DNA of 64,000 nucleotides from Pyropia yezoensis (lineage: Eukaryota > Rhodophyta > Bangiophyceae > Bangiales > Bangiaceae): the NCBI GenBank assembly GCA_009829735.1, contig CM020620.1, forward strand, positions 13,575,420 to 13,639,419, in the 5' to 3' direction. A program made the translations under genes and the position numbers. Of the stretch, positions 10,596 to 20,908 are shown in pieces (position 1 is the first letter of the stretch; the number at the start of each line of letters is the position of its first letter). A model generated the notes under the pieces. The model did no database searches. It was given only the letters and a program-made list of their open reading frames with translations, and was not told the DNA's origin.

Positions 10596-11130
10596 TTTGA
10601 TGCGAATCGATGTTGTGGATCCGCTCAAGGCCTCCCTCGAGGCCCGTAAAGGCCGATTTCCTCGCATAGAACGTGCTCTTTGTTGTCTACGAGCTGGGGA
10701 TATAGTTGTTTATGGCTTTTTTTTGACCATCACGACGAGCACGTCACGGTCGTTCTCCTCATGTAAAACGTTTGGCTAACGATCATATCCTCAGGGAAGA
10801 AAAAAAAAACTCAACACTGTTCGACATTTTCTTTGTAACAAAGAACGTGTTTGTCAGGACAACGTTCGTGCGTGGCTTGACTTAATCACAAACACTGTTG
10901 AACAACCGGCACATCGCTCATTCGTACCACATGTTCTACGGTGCTCTCATTTTCAGTGTTGAACACACCATTTGAGGCCACCAACATATCCCGTGCCTTT
11001 TTCAACAGCGGACACTGACAGTGGCCCATCATCTGTGCTAGGTGTTGGCGTCTCGAAACACGTCAAGTGCTCCGATCGTGCATTCTTTGTGCCCCACCGT
11101 TGCGCGCGCTCGCACAGATGAGCGCCACCG
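10596..11130. other. AT-richer spacer, possible 5' region
   Basis: A poly-A tract at 10801-10810 and several cagtgttgaac or caacactgttc words mark this as compositionally distinct from the DNA on either side. It precedes the ORF at 11131 and may hold its promoter or 5' exons. A 23-bp unit (cgaccacttccaccgtccct...) is duplicated at about 11136-11185. Confidence 0.35.
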
Positions 11131-12705
11131 TTGCACGACCACTTCCACCGTCCCTTCGCTCGACCACTTCCACCGTCCCTTCGTGGCGCTCCCGCAACGT
11201 CTTCGCTCTCTTGGTCGCGCGACTGGCGTGCTGTATTGTCAGCACACTGCAAGTGTCGACGAGCAGCACTCCCTGTGTACGTGCTGCACAGCATTGCCAA
11301 GACCCCATTTGACGATGCGCTCAATGCCGCACGCACGGCATGTGGTGGTGTGCGTGGGTACCCGCTTCTTCGAGGCATGAGCAGCCGTATCCAGTTGCCT
11401 GTCCTTCACTGCACCGGCAACCTTGCAATAGTGCTTTGTCACTTCACCAAGGCATGCTTGCCGGAGGTGTTACAGGAAAGAGCTCGTTGTACTCTTCTCG
11501 CGATCACTGGCAAGGGTGACATGGACGCCATCTACCTGCGCGAGTTTCGTGAGCTTGTCGCCCATGGAGCCGCCCGGCCTGACATCTTTTCGAGCGATCT
11601 CGACCCAGTCTTTGTCATCCTTTTGCAGCTCTGCCAATTGGTGAATGCGGCATGGCGGGCGTCCTTGGCCGACGAAGACGCCGCAGCGCGCGACGGAGCT
11701 GCAGCCATCACCCGTATAGCAGCCTCGATCATGGGTCCTCTTTATCAAGAGGTGAAGCCGCTCGACCCCGAGACCAAGGACACCAAGGTTTTCTCGCTTT
11801 ACCTACACGCGCCCATTGCACACCTCCATCACCAGGTGGGATCGAACCGTGCTGCTGTCGCGTATGTATCCGACGACGTCATGGAAGGACACGTCCGAGG
11901 AGTTGGTCGTTACACGTACAACCATGGGAACAACGCATGTCAAGCCGCGTTGCTGTCAGACTTGGCGGGTCTGTGCGACGCCACGATTAAGTTTTCCACG
12001 CCCCGTTCGCACCCGTCCTCGCTCGTGTTTACCAAGTACGTGCGCGTCTGCGCGTGCTGGAAGACGTTGGGTGTTCGAGGTGTTGACGACTATGCTGCGC
12101 TTGCCACCATCGCGGAGGACACCCCTGCGTTGTCATTGGAGCGTCGCAAAGGGGGCGATGAATTATTTGTCACCCTGCTCCTCCACGATCGCGTCGACAT
12201 CAATAAGATAAGGCCCTTGGATGCATCTGGCCAGCCGGTGAGAGGGAAGAAAGAGGTCCTTCGTCGCAGTCTGAAGCGGCGCCAAGAGGTCATCATCGCG
12301 TGCTTCTGCGGTCGCCTGACGAACAGACGGACAAGCGCCATCATTGAGCTGGCCCGTCGACGCCAGGCGGCCGCACGGGTTCAAGCTGCAGCCACCCAAG
12401 CCGCGGCCGCGCACGCTTCTGATGCGGTTGCCGCCCCCCCTTCTCCCGGGGTCGGCGGGAGGGGCCGTGGTGGCAGCCTCCCGAGAGAGGATGATCAGTC
12501 AATGGCGACATCGGCGGATGGATCGTCGGCCGGATCGTCAGCGGGGTCTTCTGCGGGATTGTCTGCGGAGGGGGAGGGAGGAGCCCTTCCCTCTGACTCG
12601 TCCGACGGTGAGCCCGCCTCTACATCCCGTGCATGCGCTGCACAGGCAGCTGGCAGAGCCACACGGGTTCCCATTTCGACAACCATGAAGAGAGACATCC
12701 CCTAG
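11131..12705 (+). CDS. Unrecognised ORF, possibly transposase-derived
   Basis: The frame is open from 11131 to TAG at 12705. The first ATG is at 11378; the open part before it lacks one, so a 5' exon is likely. Residues before about 420 have mixed, ordinary composition: helices rich in Leu/Val, a DMDAIYLREF segment and a stretch HAPIAHLHHQ...YTYNHGNN. The C-terminal 130 residues are a low-complexity Ala/Ser/Glu tail ending in basic residues. The H...E...N pattern is reminiscent of the helical end of some DDE transposases (Kyakuja/Dileera/Zisupton type), but no catalytic triad can be assigned, so this is only a suggestion. The balanced amino-acid use makes a real protein likely. Confidence 0.55.
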   Translation: MHDHFHRPFARPLPPSLRGAPATSSLSWSRDWRAVLSAHCKCRRAALPVYVLHSIAKTPFDDALNAARTACGGVRGYPLLRGMSSRIQLPVLHCTGNLAIVLCHFTKACLPEVLQERARCTLLAITGKGDMDAIYLREFRELVAHGAARPDIFSSDLDPVFVILLQLCQLVNAAWRASLADEDAAARDGAAAITRIAASIMGPLYQEVKPLDPETKDTKVFSLYLHAPIAHLHHQVGSNRAAVAYVSDDVMEGHVRGVGRYTYNHGNNACQAALLSDLAGLCDATIKFSTPRSHPSSLVFTKYVRVCACWKTLGVRGVDDYAALATIAEDTPALSLERRKGGDELFVTLLLHDRVDINKIRPLDASGQPVRGKKEVLRRSLKRRQEVIIACFCGRLTNRRTSAIIELARRRQAAARVQAAATQAAAAHASDAVAAPPSPGVGGRGRGGSLPREDDQSMATSADGSSAGSSAGSSAGLSAEGEGGALPSDSSDGEPASTSRACAAQAAGRATRVPISTTMKRDIP

Positions 12706-12732
12706 CTGTGGCTTTTGCGCCGGTGCTGTCCT

Positions 12733-13008
12733 ATGGAGGCAGCTTATGCCGCTGTTCTTCTGGTAGTAGGCGGCGATGCAGCAGACCCATCACCTGAGGC
12801 AATGGACGCAGGCCTCCGGAAGTACATCACCGTACTGCAGTGCCTGCTTATGCGCACCAAGACAATGGAGTTTGCGCGTTGGTGTGCTGGGGCGAAGGTG
12901 GGGCCGCACGACGTTGTCGAAGCCGCGGAGACCATGCTCCAACGCCTTACCGAGCAGCGTCTGAGGCAGGTCCATCTTCTCGACCAGAGCACGTCCATGG
13001 CTATCTAA
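12733..13008 (+). CDS. Small ORF following 11131-12705
   Basis: ATG at 12733 gives about 91 residues, predicted mostly helical, with KYITVLQCLLMRTKTMEFARW. It starts 28 bases after the stop of the previous frame on the same strand, so it could be a 3' exon of that gene or UTR. No family recognised. Confidence 0.3.
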   Translation: MEAAYAAVLLVVGGDAADPSPEAMDAGLRKYITVLQCLLMRTKTMEFARWCAGAKVGPHDVVEAAETMLQRLTEQRLRQVHLLDQSTSMAI

Positions 13009-13685
13009 GCGCTGAACCAGGCAAGCCCGAGCGCGGGCACAGAGCGAAAATGGTGGCGCTTGTCGTCCAGCCGCAGCCGGTTGGCATGGTGCCGGCCGGC
13101 GTGCATCCGACCGAGGAGCAGCCGGCAGGCGACGTGACCTTCTGCTGGATGTGACGGCGGCGCATCGCGGGGAGCTGGCCACCGCTGCTGCCGCGGGCGG
13201 GGCACCGCCGTAGAGGATGTGCTCCCCGCCATTGACGGCACCGCGGGCAGCGGAGCCGTCGGCACGGGAAAACGCGCGGGCGGCTTGATCTTCACCGCTA
13301 TGTCGGCGTGGTGGCGCGTGGGTACCGCGACAGCCAGCCTGTCTGTGGTCGCTGTTGACGCGCGACTGTTGGCGGTGGTGGCTGCGGGGGCGGCCGACGC
13401 GGCGGCGGCGCTCGCGGTGGGCCGTCTTTGGCTGGCGTCCGCGCCGCACCTCCCGGGAGCCGACAATGGCAGATGCGGTGCCGGTGGCTGCGGTGGCCGC
13501 AGCGGCGGCATCGGCGGCGGCGGCGGTTGCGATCGCACGACGTGGCCCTCGCCGGAGAGGCCGCTACGGCGCGCCACATTGCTACGACTAGGGCGGTGGG
13601 GGCGTCGCGCTAGCCGGCCACTGAGGCCGTGGCGACCGATGGGGCGGCGGTGCGCCACCAGGGCATCATCAGGACGGCCGGCAAC
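13009..13685. other. GC-rich spacer leading into the tandem repeat
   Basis: Open frames on both strands, Ala/Arg/His-rich products, no domain. Confidence 0.4.
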
Positions 13686-14843
13686 ATGGTCACTGCGGCA
13701 GAGGCGTCGGTGGCGACAGTGGCGGCGGCGGCAGCGGCGGTGGCGGTGGTGGTGATTGGTTACCGCAAGGCCCCCTCCCCAGCGGCGGTGGAGGCGCGCC
13801 GCCTGGCCTTCGCCGCGGTGGCAATGGACGTGCCGGCGGCGCGTCACCTGGGCACCGTCGCCACGGCGGCTGTCGAGGCCGTGGGCCTCCCGGAAAGGCA
13901 GGTCCTTCCAGCAGCTGCTGCGGGGGGTGGGGTCTGTTGCGCGCCGTTTGATGCGGCGTCGAATGTGGCGGCACAGAGCGGCCGGGCAGTGGTGGCGGTG
14001 GTACAAGCGGTGGTGGCCGGGATGGTGGTGGCGACGGCGGTGACGGTTGCAGAGGCGCCCGACTTAAGCACCAGGGGGGTGATTGCCAACGCAGCGTCTG
14101 CCGCAGCGGCGGTGCGGGTGGTGGCGGCCGGGAAGGGGGTTGCGACGGCGGTGACGGCGGCAGAGGCGCCGGACCTAGTCACCGGGGTGGTGCTGGCTGA
14201 CGCAGCGCCTGCGGCGGCGGCTGTGTGGTCGGCGGTGCGGGCGGTGCTGGCCGGGATGGGGGCGGCGATGGCGGTGACGGCGGCCGAGGCGCCCGACTTA
14301 GGCACCGGGGGGGTCATTGCCAACGCAGCGTCTGCCGCGGCGGCGGTGCGGGTGGTGGCGGCCGGGAAGGGGGTTGCGACGGCGGTGACGGCGGCAGAGG
14401 CGCCGGACCTAGTCACCGGGGTGGTGCTGTCTGACGCAGCGTCTGCGGCGGCGGCTGTGTGGTCGGCGGTGCGGGCGGTGCTGGCCGGGATGGGGGCGGC
14501 GATGGCGGTGACGGCGGCAGAGGCGCCCGACTTAGGCACCAGGGGGGTGATTGCCAACGCAGCGTCTGCCGCGGCGGCGGTGCGGGTGGTGGCGGCCGGG
14601 AAGGGGGTGGCGACGGCGGTGACGGCGGCAGAGGCGCCCGACCTAGTCGCCGGGGTGGTGCTGGCTGACGCAGCGTCTGCGGCGGCGGCTTTGTGGGCGG
14701 CGGTGCGGGCGGTGGTGGCTGGGATGGGGGCGGCGATGTCGGTGACGGCGGCAGAGGTGCCCGAATGTGCAAAATTGTTGGCGCAGGTGCGCTCGCCATC
14801 GTGGCGGCGCATGAGCTGGCAGGCGCGTAGTCGACTGGCGTAG
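13686..14843 (+). CDS. Ala/Val-rich repeat ORF
   Basis: ATG at 13686 opens a frame containing the repeat array at 14031-14760. The repeat preserves frame because both subunits are multiples of three. The product is a run of A/V/G helices with the marker VTAAEAPDL. The opposite strand is also open across the whole array, so base composition alone could explain the frame. I see no signal peptide or named domain. Confidence 0.3.
   Translation: MVTAAEASVATVAAAAAAVAVVVIGYRKAPSPAAVEARRLAFAAVAMDVPAARHLGTVATAAVEAVGLPERQVLPAAAAGGGVCCAPFDAASNVAAQSGRAVVAVVQAVVAGMVVATAVTVAEAPDLSTRGVIANAASAAAAVRVVAAGKGVATAVTAAEAPDLVTGVVLADAAPAAAAVWSAVRAVLAGMGAAMAVTAAEAPDLGTGGVIANAASAAAAVRVVAAGKGVATAVTAAEAPDLVTGVVLSDAASAAAAVWSAVRAVLAGMGAAMAVTAAEAPDLGTRGVIANAASAAAAVRVVAAGKGVATAVTAAEAPDLVAGVVLADAASAAAALWAAVRAVVAGMGAAMSVTAAEVPECAKLLAQVRSPSWRRMSWQARSRLA
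14031..14760. repeat. 234-bp higher-order tandem repeat, about 3 copies
   Basis: Two related subunits alternate, 111 bp and 123 bp, each beginning gcga[ct]ggcggtgacgg. Starts fall at 14031, 14142, 14265, 14376, 14499, 14610 and 14733, so the composite period is exactly 234 bp. Copies differ by few substitutions. Confidence 0.92.
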
Positions 14844-14912
14844 TGCATGCGCCGGTGTCAGTTGCGCGGACCCTGCATAAAATCATGCAATTATCCGTTG
14901 CGCTGAGGGATC

Positions 14913-15896
14913 ATGAACGTGGCCTGGACGAGGGTCTGCAACATTGTTGTCGGCAGCTGTTCTTCCTCGCCGGCCACACCCTCACCCCTGTCCCCTGCCC
15001 CCCCACTCCCCGTCCCCACTCCCCTGGCCTCCTCTCTGCGTGCTTGCCTCGTCGCTCCTTCCCCCCTGCCCGCCCACGCTGTAGTCTGTTCCCCGACTAG
15101 GGGGGGCGCCATGCACGGGTGGGACGTGCCCGACAAGATGCCGTCGTACACGTGCGTGTCTCCTGAGGTTGCGGAGGTCGTCTGCACGTCCCTGCACCGG
15201 GCGCACGGGGTTCCTCATCATCGAGACCTGTCGCTGGTCCCCGTGGACCACTCGAAGGAGCGTGAGCTGGGCGTGCTGCAGCGGGAGCATCGGCGCGGGT
15301 CCCTACTCGCAGCTGACGCCGCTGCCAGCGGCACGTTTGTCGCCCCGTCGCCTATTCATGGGCTTGGCGTGTTTGCTGCTCGCCCCCTGTCGGCGGGGCA
15401 GCACATTCTGCCCTTCTACGGGCAGCTGGTGTACCACTCCCTGGAGCGTGCTGCATTGTCCACGAACTCCTACATGCAGGCCACGACCTACGGCTGTGAG
15501 ACTCTTCCTGAGTGGCTGTGCTGCAGCGCTTGGACGTGGCTTTCAAACTCGATGGAGCTGCGCATGCAGCGACAGTTCTGGCGCGGAACCGCGGAGTGCC
15601 GCCGGCTTGCGCGGGTACCGGAGGCCATTGCGACGATGACGAGCTACGCCTGGGTGCGCCCCAGCAGTCGTCCTATATGGATCGTGCCGTCCCAGTTTTG
15701 CGCGGCGGGGTATGTGAACGACCCCCGCCCCCATGGCACACCCAACGTTAAGTACTTGCAGCTGTATGACCCCGTCTGTTCGAGTGAGCAGCTGCTTGTT
15801 CCCGGGGTGCTCAAGTTGGTTGTGACGGAGGACATCAGCGTTGGCGAAGAGATCGTGGCGGACTACGGTGACGCCTACATCGCCATCAATCGCTGA
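14913..15896 (+). CDS. SET-domain protein
   Basis: 327 residues from ATG 14913; a later ATG at 15111 is an alternative, since residues 1-65 are Pro/Ser/Leu-rich. The SET fold spans about 141-324. It has the N-terminal strand pair FVAPSPIHGLGVFAARPL, with G..I.PFYG following; the middle GYVNDPRPHGTPN in place of the usual NHSC-x-PN; and the C-terminal VTEDISVGEEIVADYGDAY, with the acidic DYG typical of SET. The family transfers methyl groups from SAM to lysine. No pre-SET or post-SET cysteines are visible, so a non-histone target is possible. The altered NHSC motif makes activity uncertain. Confidence 0.82.
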   Translation: MNVAWTRVCNIVVGSCSSSPATPSPLSPAPPLPVPTPLASSLRACLVAPSPLPAHAVVCSPTRGGAMHGWDVPDKMPSYTCVSPEVAEVVCTSLHRAHGVPHHRDLSLVPVDHSKERELGVLQREHRRGSLLAADAAASGTFVAPSPIHGLGVFAARPLSAGQHILPFYGQLVYHSLERAALSTNSYMQATTYGCETLPEWLCCSAWTWLSNSMELRMQRQFWRGTAECRRLARVPEAIATMTSYAWVRPSSRPIWIVPSQFCAAGYVNDPRPHGTPNVKYLQLYDPVCSSEQLLVPGVLKLVVTEDISVGEEIVADYGDAYIAINR

Positions 15897-18122
15897 GGGG
15901 TTGCCAAGAGGATGTGTGCGTGATGAAGGGCATTGAGGTGGTGCGCATTTGTAGCACGTTAGCTCATCCGACAGGCTTGTGTCCATGACGTTTGTGTTTT
16001 GCTGTGTCCATGTCGTTTATGCTTTGCTGTGGCTTGACGTCCTTCTTTTTGCTGTCGCGGGACGTCGCCGTCGCCGCGATCCTTGCGGCCCCTGCCCGCC
16101 GCGCGTCGGCGGCGCGGGCCGCCAGCCGCCCGCCAGCCCCGACGGGAAAAACAGCCGCGATCATCGCCGCAGCCGCTGCCGCCACCCGCGCTGTGCCAGC
16201 GGCCAGCGAGGAGCACGCTAGGCTGCCGCCGATGCCGCCGCCGCTGCCGCCGATGAAGGTGCTCTTTTTTCCCGCCGCCGCTGCCGGCGGCAGCGACGGG
16301 ACGAGGGTGGGAGGTGATGGCGGGGCGGGGTCGTGGGGGCGTCGTGGTCGAGTGGGTCACCGAGCTGAGTGGGTCACCGAGCTGGGGCATCGCGGTGCCC
16401 AGTTCGTTCGCCTTCAACATCCGGAGCAGCGGTTGCGGCTCGGCTGCACCCCCCGCTCGCACGCAGTGGACGTCTTTGTGGTGGCGCGGGCGACAGCCGG
16501 CGGGAGTGGGGCGGATGCCGATTGCCACCGCTTCCAGCCGCGTGCCCTCCCGGGGATGCCGCCGCCATGGGTGGTGCTGGCCAACCCGCTCACGCCTTGG
16601 GTCCTCAACAACACCTTTACCGTCGGGTAAGACGAATTTACGCCGGGGGGGCTGCCGCCGCGGACCCCCCCGTCGGGCCCTTCGCCGACCCCGTCGCGAG
16701 CGTGTGGCTTGTCGCCATCGTGGCCGTCCGCCACCTCGCGGTGGAGGCTTCCCGAGCCCGAGCCCCACCGGCGGCACTCAATGTAGAGTGACTTTGCGTC
16801 AGCGCAGCCGCCGCCCCAGCCGCGCCTTCTCACTCTTCGTCCCCCCTCCTCATCCGCCCCAAGCACACTGCCGCCAAGGATGCCACCACCGCCATCACTC
16901 GCCACCGCTGCCACCGCTACGGCGTTTGTCGCCCTTGGCGGGGTCGCGCTCAGATGGGCCGATCCACCCCCACCATCACCACCCTGGCCGCCGCGGTGAC
17001 CGTTGCGGTGGCCGACCTGGCCGCCGCCGCTGCCTCCACAGCCACGGGCACCCTGCCACAGGCGCCGCCCGCCGCCGCTCCCTCCCGCCTCACTGTGAGC
17101 AATTGACGCCGCCGCGGCGGCGGCCGGGACGGAGGCAGCGGGCGCCCCTGCCGCCACCATGCGGCTCGCCGACGAGGTGGCGGAGGCACATGTCGCCAGT
17201 GCCACCGGCAAAGACGACCGCACGGGCGCCGATCTGGCGGCGGGCACCCTCGACGCGGTGTCCCGACCGATCACTGTCCGCGTCGGCAGCGCAGGCGTTG
17301 TGGTGCCCGCCGCCAATGCGTTGATGTGGACGCCGCCGCTGAGGAGGCCGCGGCGGCGGCGCGGCGGCAGCGGCGGTAGCGCGTGTCGCAGCGGCGACTG
17401 GCGTGCTGCGCTCGGTCGGCGTTGGCAGCCGCGCCGCACGTCGCGGCGGCGCGCCTGTTCCGGGTCTGCCGCCTGGCCTCTTGGCTGAGCTCGCCACGGA
17501 CACCGCCACGCCTGCTGCCCCCCGAAGCACTGGCTTGATGGAGAACTCAGATGGCTCTTCGAGCCTGCGGTGCGATGCCTGGTGGAGATCTCGAGGGTGG
17601 AGATGCCGCTGGGTAACGGGAGGGATCGAACATAGGTCTGTGTGTGACGTCATACGGTCTCGCGTCTGGCACCGCGAAATAGCGACCCTCCCTTCCCTCA
17701 GGAGACAGCAACGGAGTTGAAGAGCGCGATCCGCCCTTTTCAGCCACCACTACGTCCCGAACCTGCTGTCATACGCTGTTCTGGAAAAAAACCGACTACG
17801 AAGGAGCGAATTGTCGAAAGATCAGTGGAGTGAGAGAGGGCAACCCGCGTTTTGGATCCCTTCACAGTACCTTTCACGTGCATACACAACCGACAGTGTC
17901 AGTCTGCCAATAATGATCTTGGCAGTCGCAGGGTGGGTGTGGCACGTGGGGAGTCGGGGGATAGGGGTGGGGGGGGAGGGGGGGGGGGGGGAAGATGGAG
18001 CGAACTGTGCGAGCGGACTATCCTCATGCTCTTCCTCCGCCCTCTCCTCCCCACCTACGTTTTGCACTCTCTTCCCCGCCGCCTGTTGTCTCTTTTCGCA
18101 AGTCTCACTTCGAGTACCTGCG
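15897..18122. other. Spacer with small tandem repeats
   Basis: A 25-bp unit starting tgtccatg is repeated at 15980-16004 and 16005-16029. A 17-bp word gagtgggtcaccgagct is duplicated near 16350-16385. 16060-17500 is GC-rich with open frames on both strands and no domain. 17640-18120 is of ordinary composition with a G-run at 17970-17990 and probably holds the 5' region of the BRCT gene. Confidence 0.45.
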
Positions 18123-19508
18123 ATGGGCACCCGTCGTCAAGCCGGACGGGCGAACGAGGACGTCGTGGAGGGACCACGTGTTCGGGACAGGTCCGCTGAC
18201 CTGGATGAGGCCGGCATGTGGACCATTAGACGGGCGTTGAGGAAGGCTGCGGCGGAGCGTTCAAGGGCCATATCGCGCGGCGTGCGGCTGAAGAGCGTGG
18301 AGCTCAACAAGACCAGCGAGACATCGCCGGCCACAGTTCGCAGAACAAGCTCAATTGGTGGGGTAAATGGTGGAGCTGGCGGGCGCGACAGCGCTGTGGA
18401 TTGCGGCGACAATGGCGGCGATGCCAGCGTTGACGGTGGCAAGGGCGACAGGGTCGGTGGCGAGGACGACGAGGACGACGGAATAGTGGGTGACGAGGAC
18501 GACAGGGAGGTGGGCGACGATCACGATGGGGAGGGGGGTGACGAGAGCGACGGGGAGGTCGGCGACGAGTGCGAACGGGAGGTGCGCGTCGATGACGACG
18601 TGGAGGTGCGCCACGAGGATGACGGAGAGGTGAGAATCGAGGACGACGGAGAGGTGGGCGACGATGACGACGAGGTCGTGGGCGATGAAGACGAAGAGGT
18701 CGTGTGCGATGCGGACGACGAGGTCGTGGGTGACGAGAACCACGAGGTCGTGGGCGATGAGGAAGACGAGGTTGTGGGCGACGAGGACGTCCGGGAGGAA
18801 GGCGACAGGAACGGTTGCATCAGTGATGCTAGCTCGCGGGGTTGGAGTGGCGGTGCGCGGACAAAGAAGGCATCCAAAGCGGCAGGGTCAGTGGTGCGCA
18901 AGAAAAGGCCTGGCCTTGCGTTCACGTCGGGAGACGCCGCCTTCAGGGCCGGCGTGCGTCATGCTGTGATCGCGTTGGGCGTTTACCGGATGGTCGGTGG
19001 GCAGCGTAAGGTGGGCCAAGACCAACCTGCGGCGTCTCCAGCCCGCGGAGCTGTCGCCAGCCCGGAGATGTTCGTCGTGGGTCGGCGGCCGCGTCGATCT
19101 GTGCGGCTGCTTGTCTCCATGGCGAGCGAATGCTGGGTCGTCAGTGACTCATGGTTGTTGGACTCCCTCCAGCAGCGCGCTTGGAAGCCGTGCGCCGAGT
19201 ATGTGTCGCCGCTGTTCCCTGGAGTTCTCGCTGCGCGCGCAGCGCATGCGGAGAAGCGATCTCTTCTCGATGGCCTGCTGGTCGGGTGCCGTGGAGTCCT
19301 GGATGTGGATCTAGACGTTTTCTGCCTCCTCGTGGGGGCTGCGGGTGGGCGCTTTGGAAGCAGAGGCGCTGCTGTCGTGGTGGAGGGTGGCCTGGCAGCC
19401 GACCAGGTCCGTCTACCAGGTGGGGCTGTTTACGTCAACCAACGGTGGCTTCCCGACTCCATTGCGCGTTGGCAAGTACTGCCGTACGAAGACTACGCGT
19501 CCGCGTGA
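18123..19508 (+). CDS. Tandem-BRCT protein with an acidic repeat (MDC1/PTIP style)
   Basis: 461 residues from ATG 18123; the frame is open further upstream but that part is low complexity. Residues 1-90 are basic and Ser/Thr-rich. About 95-230 is a strongly acidic tract built from VVGDEDDE-like units. About 265-362 reads as BRCT 1: LAFTSG, then LGVYRMVGG, then FVVGRRPRRSVRLL, then WVVSDSWLLDS with the conserved Trp near 344. About 370-461 reads as BRCT 2, ending YVNQRWLPDSIARW then P.EDY. C-terminal BRCT pairs of this kind bind phosphoserine peptides, such as gamma-H2AX tails, at DNA-damage sites. The acidic tract may contact histones. The repeat units suggest rapid length change. Confidence 0.75.
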   Translation: MGTRRQAGRANEDVVEGPRVRDRSADLDEAGMWTIRRALRKAAAERSRAISRGVRLKSVELNKTSETSPATVRRTSSIGGVNGGAGGRDSAVDCGDNGGDASVDGGKGDRVGGEDDEDDGIVGDEDDREVGDDHDGEGGDESDGEVGDECEREVRVDDDVEVRHEDDGEVRIEDDGEVGDDDDEVVGDEDEEVVCDADDEVVGDENHEVVGDEEDEVVGDEDVREEGDRNGCISDASSRGWSGGARTKKASKAAGSVVRKKRPGLAFTSGDAAFRAGVRHAVIALGVYRMVGGQRKVGQDQPAASPARGAVASPEMFVVGRRPRRSVRLLVSMASECWVVSDSWLLDSLQQRAWKPCAEYVSPLFPGVLAARAAHAEKRSLLDGLLVGCRGVLDVDLDVFCLLVGAAGGRFGSRGAAVVVEGGLAADQVRLPGGAVYVNQRWLPDSIARWQVLPYEDYASA

Positions 19509-20147
19509 TAGGGTGACTTTGCATGCTTCTTTTGTAAGGCTACTGGCTTGTTGCATCGAACCCGATTCGGGGACAGAGCAGGAAGTGAGTTACAAGAGAA
19601 TCGCATTTTTTAGGTGTTATCATCACGTCTCCGACTATTGGCGCTATCGCTACCGACGTTGTCCTTGCTAATGTGGATCGCCGCAATATTCACTCTCATC
19701 GTCAGCGCAGCTGGGGCTTCGCAACTACGCTCTCAGCTCCGTCACCTCTCGTTCATCGGTGCGTCTGCAATAGGCCGTTCATACTGACGCACAGGCTTTA
19801 GGAGAACTCGAACGACGGTCGGGTGCCGGAGAGAAGTCCAGACCCACACTAGCTACCAACGATGTACGGCCCAGCGGTACCTACCGATGGCTTGCGTGGA
19901 CGACAGGTGGGGTCGGTGCGCCGCCGCTGCGGCCGCGCCCCCCCTTGCGGTCAGCCCGCCATCTCCCACGCAGCCGCATCGCGGATGCCGCAAAAACACG
20001 TCAGCGTCAGCACCCACACACCCAGAGGCACGACACCCGCCCCCCGCACCCATCCACCCCCCCCCCGCCGTCCCGCCGACCCCCCACACTCCGAGCAGCA
20101 CGAGCCCCAACGCGGCATCGTCTGGTTCTGGCACCACCGCGCGGCCG
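19509..20147. other. Spacer; minus-strand frame 20279-19853 may be a downstream exon
   Basis: 19520-19850 has no gene. On the minus strand, DPLDALASALVEYVWEGQ... (20279-19853) is an open frame that lies downstream of the split host ORF and could be its last exon. A Pro/His-rich frame on the plus strand overlaps it. Neither is recognisable. Confidence 0.3.
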
Positions 20148-20903
20148 CTAACTGCCTCGGCGGCCACAGCGCGCGCTGTGGCAGTCATCACCGCAGAAGC
20201 GACGGCGAGCTGCCCCTCCCACACGTACTCCACGAGCGCCGACGCGAGCGCGTCTAAGGGGTCCCGCTTCGGTGACTAGAAGGGGATGGCGGAGGGGAGG
20301 ATGGCGCCCGCCGAGCCGCGGCTTGGCAGGGGGGTGGGGCGGGTGCTCGTAGCGCCGCCCCCTGCGCCGTAGCCGCCTCAGCTGCCCCCGCCGCCGCCCC
20401 TCTGCCCGCCGGCGGCGGCAATTGCTGGGGCAGTGTGTGGGGCGACAGTGTTGAGAGCGTGTCGCCGCTGCCGCCCTGTTCCCCAGAACCGCACCCGTTC
20501 CCGATGCTGCCATCGTCTTCAACGCCGTTGGCGAGCGTGGCAGCCGGGGGGGGGAAGCTGCGCCGCTGCCCCGCGACGTGCCCACCAACGCACGGTGACA
20601 TACGACAGCTTTCAATTGGATTGCCTCAACGTCGTAGTCCACGATGAGCGATGGCGCGACCCCGTTGAGCCCTCCGCCCAGCCTGAGAGCGGAGGCGGCG
20701 TTGATGGCGGCGGTGTCGGCGGCAGCGGTCCCCGCTTCCCCCTTAAACTGTTTCACCACCGACAACCCCGGCAGCGAGCCTGCCACCACCACCCCCGCCT
20801 CGTCGGCCGCGGCCGTGACCACGACCTTGCGCGTCAGCCGTCGCATGTAGATGCGGCGGTTCTCCTCCCGCCGGTCGCGCTGCCTCCCACCTACCGGCCG
20901 CAG
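20148..20903 (-). pseudogene. Host ORF, part downstream of the element B insertion
   Basis: Reading minus from 20908, the frame gives LRPVGGRQRDRREENRRIYM and then KVVVTAAADEAG...SLPGLSVVKQF. With one copy of the 5-bp target duplication removed, this frame runs in phase with the minus frame ending at 47855. The region to about 20600 has mixed composition; the part nearer 20148 is low complexity and may be outside the gene. No family recognised. Confidence 0.4.
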
Positions 20904-20908
20904 GGCGT
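20904..20908. repeat. Target-site duplication of element B, left copy (ggcgt)
   Basis: ggcgt immediately precedes the left LTR and the same five bases immediately follow the right LTR at 47855-47859. Confidence 0.9.

Noticed and set aside
12495..12698. Acidic repeat frame (DDPADDPA) on the minus strand
   Set aside because: It is the complement of the Ser/Gly repeat in the plus-strand ORF tail.
17600..17650. tRNA-like word gggatcgaac
   Set aside because: Flanks cannot form a T-stem or acceptor stem.
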